Assembly: GCF_000284515.1 (NCBI RefSeq) | Contig: NC_017668.1 | Span: 3,658,001-3,722,000 of the forward strand | Origin: Halobacillus halophilus DSM 2266 | GTDB lineage: Bacteria > Bacillota > Bacilli > Bacillales > Halobacillaceae | Length of the DNA: 64,000 nucleotides | Direction of reading: 5' to 3' | Shown here: piece by piece, positions 62,101 through 64,000 of the stretch | Position numbering within the stretch: position 1 is the stretch's first letter | Layout: every line of letters starts with the position of its first letter | The notes under the pieces: generated by a model | The model's database searches: none | Told to the model about the DNA's origin: nothing | What the model saw: only the letters and a program-made list of their open reading frames with translations | Made by a program: the position numbers and the translations under genes

Positions 62101-62138
62101 AAGGGTATCCATCGATCGCTCGTGGATACCCTTTTTTT
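62101..62138 (+). terminator. Terminator after htrA
   Basis: AAGGGTATCCA and TGGATACCCTT around a 13-nt loop, then a long T run; it lies about 125 nt past the htrA stop, with no gene between. Confidence 0.8.
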
Positions 62139-62151
62139 ATTGTTCTGTAAC

Positions 62152-62184
62152 AAAAAAAACCACTGGCCTGCGGGGCAGCGGTTT
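62152..62184 (-). terminator. Terminator of the 62205-62903 gene
   Basis: On the minus strand AACCGCTG and CAGTGGTT flank a GC-rich loop, followed by eight Ts. Confidence 0.7.
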
Positions 62185-62204
62185 ATATGACTTCACACTT
62201 CTTC

Positions 62205-62903
62205 TTATTTTCTTACTCGAATTCGCACTTCACTCATTAGCTCATCTTCATTAGAAGTGATGAATGCATCCACAATCTGACGGATAAGAAAGGGACCTTC
62301 GGGATGATACCCTCTCGTTTTCACATACTCTAATAATTCCTCATATAAGGAGGTTTTAATACTATTTCTAGTATAAAGAGCTGCATACATTCCTTCTTTT
62401 AGTAACATTGTTCGGTCAGCGGTGATTTGCGGTTCTTCTGCAATGATGGTGTATATCCCTTCATATTCGGGAGGGTCTTCAACTCCCAGGTTTTCCAAAG
62501 ACCTTATCAATCCAATACTCCCTGCCATTGAAGGAGAAAGTCCAGCTTCATATATTCTATTTTGAATGATCGCATTCATGTCATCGCTGGTCTTAATTTT
62601 GCCTTCATTTTCAATGAGTTTTGTTTCAGAAAAATATTGAATCCTTGGCTGGTTTATATAATTAGTACGTGCTGCTTGCTTTAAGGATTGAATTTTTCTA
62701 TGCAGCTGTTCATTTCTTCTGGAAAGTTCATTGATTTTGTCACAATTCACCTGTTCTTGTCTTTTTAACCCGTTTATATAATCCTCTAATGTATGTTTCC
62801 TACCTGATGCGGGCATCGTCTCGGGTTCTTCTTCGTTTGAAGAAAAGGGTTTAATAGGATTGTTATAGAATTCTGAATTATGATCTATACTGCGTTTCTC
62901 CAC
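62205..62903 (-). CDS. Effector-binding-domain protein without DNA-binding domain
   Basis: 232 residues. The C-terminal half (about 110-232) resembles the GyrI-like effector-binding domain of BmrR-type MerR regulators: SIGLIRSLENLG (about 129), the strand EGMYAALYTRNSIKTSLYEELLEYVKTRGYH and an end VRIRVRK. In front is a coiled coil (about 38-78, NGLKRQEQVNCDKINELSRR) like a MerR dimerisation helix. The winged-helix part expected before it is missing; residues 1-37 are short and disordered. It could bind a drug-like ligand or bind a partner regulator. Function unproven. Confidence 0.6.
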   Translation of the reverse strand: MEKRSIDHNSEFYNNPIKPFSSNEEEPETMPASGRKHTLEDYINGLKRQEQVNCDKINELSRRNEQLHRKIQSLKQAARTNYINQPRIQYFSETKLIENEGKIKTSDDMNAIIQNRIYEAGLSPSMAGSIGLIRSLENLGVEDPPEYEGIYTIIAEEPQITADRTMLLKEGMYAALYTRNSIKTSLYEELLEYVKTRGYHPEGPFLIRQIVDAFITSNEDELMSEVRIRVRK

Positions 62904-63080
62904 AATTCCACCCCCTTTAGGTTAGTATTCTCACTCTCTACTATATCCATAATCTAGTACCATTTATACGGACCACATCTAAAAAACACTAACAATTTAC
63001 AATTGCTACACTTCACTAACTTAGACCAGCTTTCCTTAAATATAGGCCTGGTTATATCTCCATATTGATAGTTACACTAA
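62904..63080. other. Spacer between the effector-domain gene and element C
   Basis: About 175 bp, AT-rich, no gene seen. Confidence 0.4.
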
Positions 63081-63830
63081 AGCTCCCATTACTTGAAGAC
63101 TCAGTTTCGAGATAAATCGGGTCCTTTGCCAAAAAAGGGGAAGGCGGCTACGGAAACAACTCGCTTTCCTGCGGGGGAACTGGCAAGCCTCCGCGGTCGT
63201 TTCACTCCCTGTGGGGTCTCGCCTAGCTCCTTCTCCCGCGGGAGTCTCGTCGTTTCCTCCGCCACCCCAACGACCTCTAGTGAACGGACCCTTACAATAG
63301 GAGACAGGAACCATACTGTATCTGCCTCAAATGCTTCTAGTAAGGGTTGCTACACGCAAACAAACAACCAAAACCAGGGGTGGATTATAGATGCTCCTTG
63401 GTCATTGGAAGGCGATTATGCAGAGATTTCGGACTCTCCATGATTGCAAAGGGGCGGAAGGGAACGGCGAAGACTCCTAGGTTAAAAGCGGAAGCACCTT
63501 GGTTAGCGGCGTATGGACTGGACTGAGCTGGCGGAGATAAAGAAAACACGAAGAGCGGAGCGATTCGATGTTGCCTTATCGTACAGAAGTGAGGGAAGTC
63601 TCACTAGACGCTAGGTGCTGGAGCTGGATAGCACTCCATATCGTTTATGTTCTGATATTTGATTAAGATTAAAAAAGTGTAAGAACGGGATGAACATGAT
63701 CGGTGAGATCCCGGAAGGCGTAGCCTGAGGAAGCTCACCACATGCCCACGGAAAGCGAGCCGTTCCCTGGAGCCACTTCTCCATCCAATTTCTCGAAACT
63801 GAGTCTTCAACTAAACGGCCCTATAGCTTA
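63081..63830. repeat. Large inverted-end repeat element C (with one insertion)
   Basis: Left end GAAGACTCAGTTTCGAGATA (63095-63114) and right end 63789-63808 (one mismatch), outer tags AGCTCCCATTACTT (left) and CTAAACGGCCCTATAG (right). Left module: GGCGG-CTAC-GGAAAC (about 63143-63157) pairs with GTTTCC-T-CCGCC (63251-63263). Centre: about 63270-63440. Right module: GGGAACGGC (about 63460-63468) pairs with GCCGTTCCC (63759-63767), interrupted by the 207-bp repeat. Frames at 63093-63443 and 63604-63810 are artefacts of the repeat. Confidence 0.85.
63479..63685 (+). repeat. 207-bp nested repeat, copy 2 (in the right arm of element C)
   Basis: Begins AGGTTAAAAGCGGAAGCACC and ends AAAGTGTAAGAA; the same length as the copy in element A and nearly identical over its first about 155 bp. 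Inserted between CTCCT and CGGGA of the hairpin module, in the arm opposite to the one used in element A. Confidence 0.85.
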
Positions 63831-63882
63831 ATAAGTATTTTATGAAAAATCAGCCATAACGTTTATTGGAAAGAAATAAAAA

Positions 63883-63916
63883 ACCAACAGCCCCTCGCAT
63901 GCAAGGGGCTGTTGGT
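63883..63916 (-). terminator. Terminator of the last, incomplete gene
   Basis: ACCAACAGCCCCT/AGGGGCTGTTGGT around an 8-nt loop, followed on the minus strand by a T-rich tail. Confidence 0.85.
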
Positions 63917-63922
63917 CGATTC

Positions 63923-64000
63923 TTATCTATATAATCCGTGCAGACTTATAATATTGGGGAAAGCAGCCTCGCAATAGCCTCCTTGAAGCGAATCCATTTG
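63923..64000 (-). CDS. C-terminal end of an unidentified protein (gene runs off the window)
   Basis: The last 25 codons before a TAA, ending PNIISLHGLYR. Its position directly before a strong terminator on the same strand supports a real gene. Too little is visible to name a family. Confidence 0.6.
   Translation of the reverse strand, partial: QMDSLQGGYCEAAFPNIISLHGLYR

Noticed and set aside
63072-63810. Frames at 63072-63314, 63093-63443 and 63604-63810
   Set aside because: Products of repeat element C. Frames like these appear as hypothetical proteins in related genomes but are not supported as genes.
1-64000. CRISPR arrays, rRNA and tRNA genes
   Set aside because: No regularly spaced direct repeats of CRISPR type and no cloverleaf or rRNA sequence were recognised. 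The anchor repeats are irregularly spaced and inverted.

Overview
The window looks like chromosome from a low-GC, endospore-forming, salt-adapted member of the Bacillaceae, most like Halobacillus and its relatives. This is inferred from gene content: a CotY/CotZ-type coat protein and other spore-surface proteins, a CssRS-type two-component pair beside an HtrA protease, LexA boxes of the Bacillus type, and many sodium- or osmolyte-linked transporters (BCCT, TRAP, CPA1 antiporter, AGCS symporter, BrnQ). No rRNA, tRNA or CRISPR array was seen.

Layout. 1-4.1 kb: the start of a PadR regulator, then a leftward run of nine small lipoprotein or membrane-protein genes of unknown function, two of them under 50 codons. 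Almost every gene or gene pair is followed by a copy of a 20-bp palindromic repeat. 4.4-7.05 kb: a small integrated element with an SOS-type promoter, an ImmA/IrrE protease-like gene, a tyrosine integrase and a membrane-anchored Mrr-like nuclease. 7.3-9.5 kb: an alpha/beta hydrolase gene split by a TnpB-only IS605-group element; deleting 1392 bp restores one open frame. 9.6-15.6 kb: a spore-surface cluster of three related CsxC/SPOCS-like proteins and one CotY/CotZ protein, surrounding an actin-like ParM gene and a small partner. 15.8-17.1 kb: a UvrX-like Y-family polymerase with a LexA box at its promoter.

17.5-33.8 kb is mostly housekeeping: a GH13 alpha-glucosidase behind LacI-type operators, OsmC, a toroid-fold protein, GNAT proteins, TerC, peptidase T, an AI-2E-family exporter, an MFS transporter, a DctQ-DctM-DctP TRAP operon and a CPA1 antiporter. 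34.9-48.4 kb: brnQ behind a leader terminator; an ATP-grasp / alpha-E / transglutaminase operon; an oxidoreductase; recQ; kynU-kynB; a BCCT transporter; a zinc-ribbon miniprotein and a phytoene-desaturase-like enzyme. 49.2-64 kb: an M29 aminopeptidase, an ABC-F protein, an AGCS symporter, a Fur-controlled fbpABC iron operon, a thioesterase, cssSR divergent from htrA, a regulator-like protein without a DNA-binding domain, and the end of an unidentified gene.

The most unusual content is non-coding. Three 0.5-0.8 kb elements (33.9, 48.6 and 63.1 kb) share 20-bp inverted ends, two inverted copies of a roughly 100-bp hairpin module and a structured centre. A 207-bp repeat has inserted at the same point of the module in two of them, once in each arm. 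The same 20-bp end sequence marks the 3' ends of the small genes in the first 4 kb and occurs in a deletion derivative at 24.9 kb. Several short open frames inside these elements are not genes.
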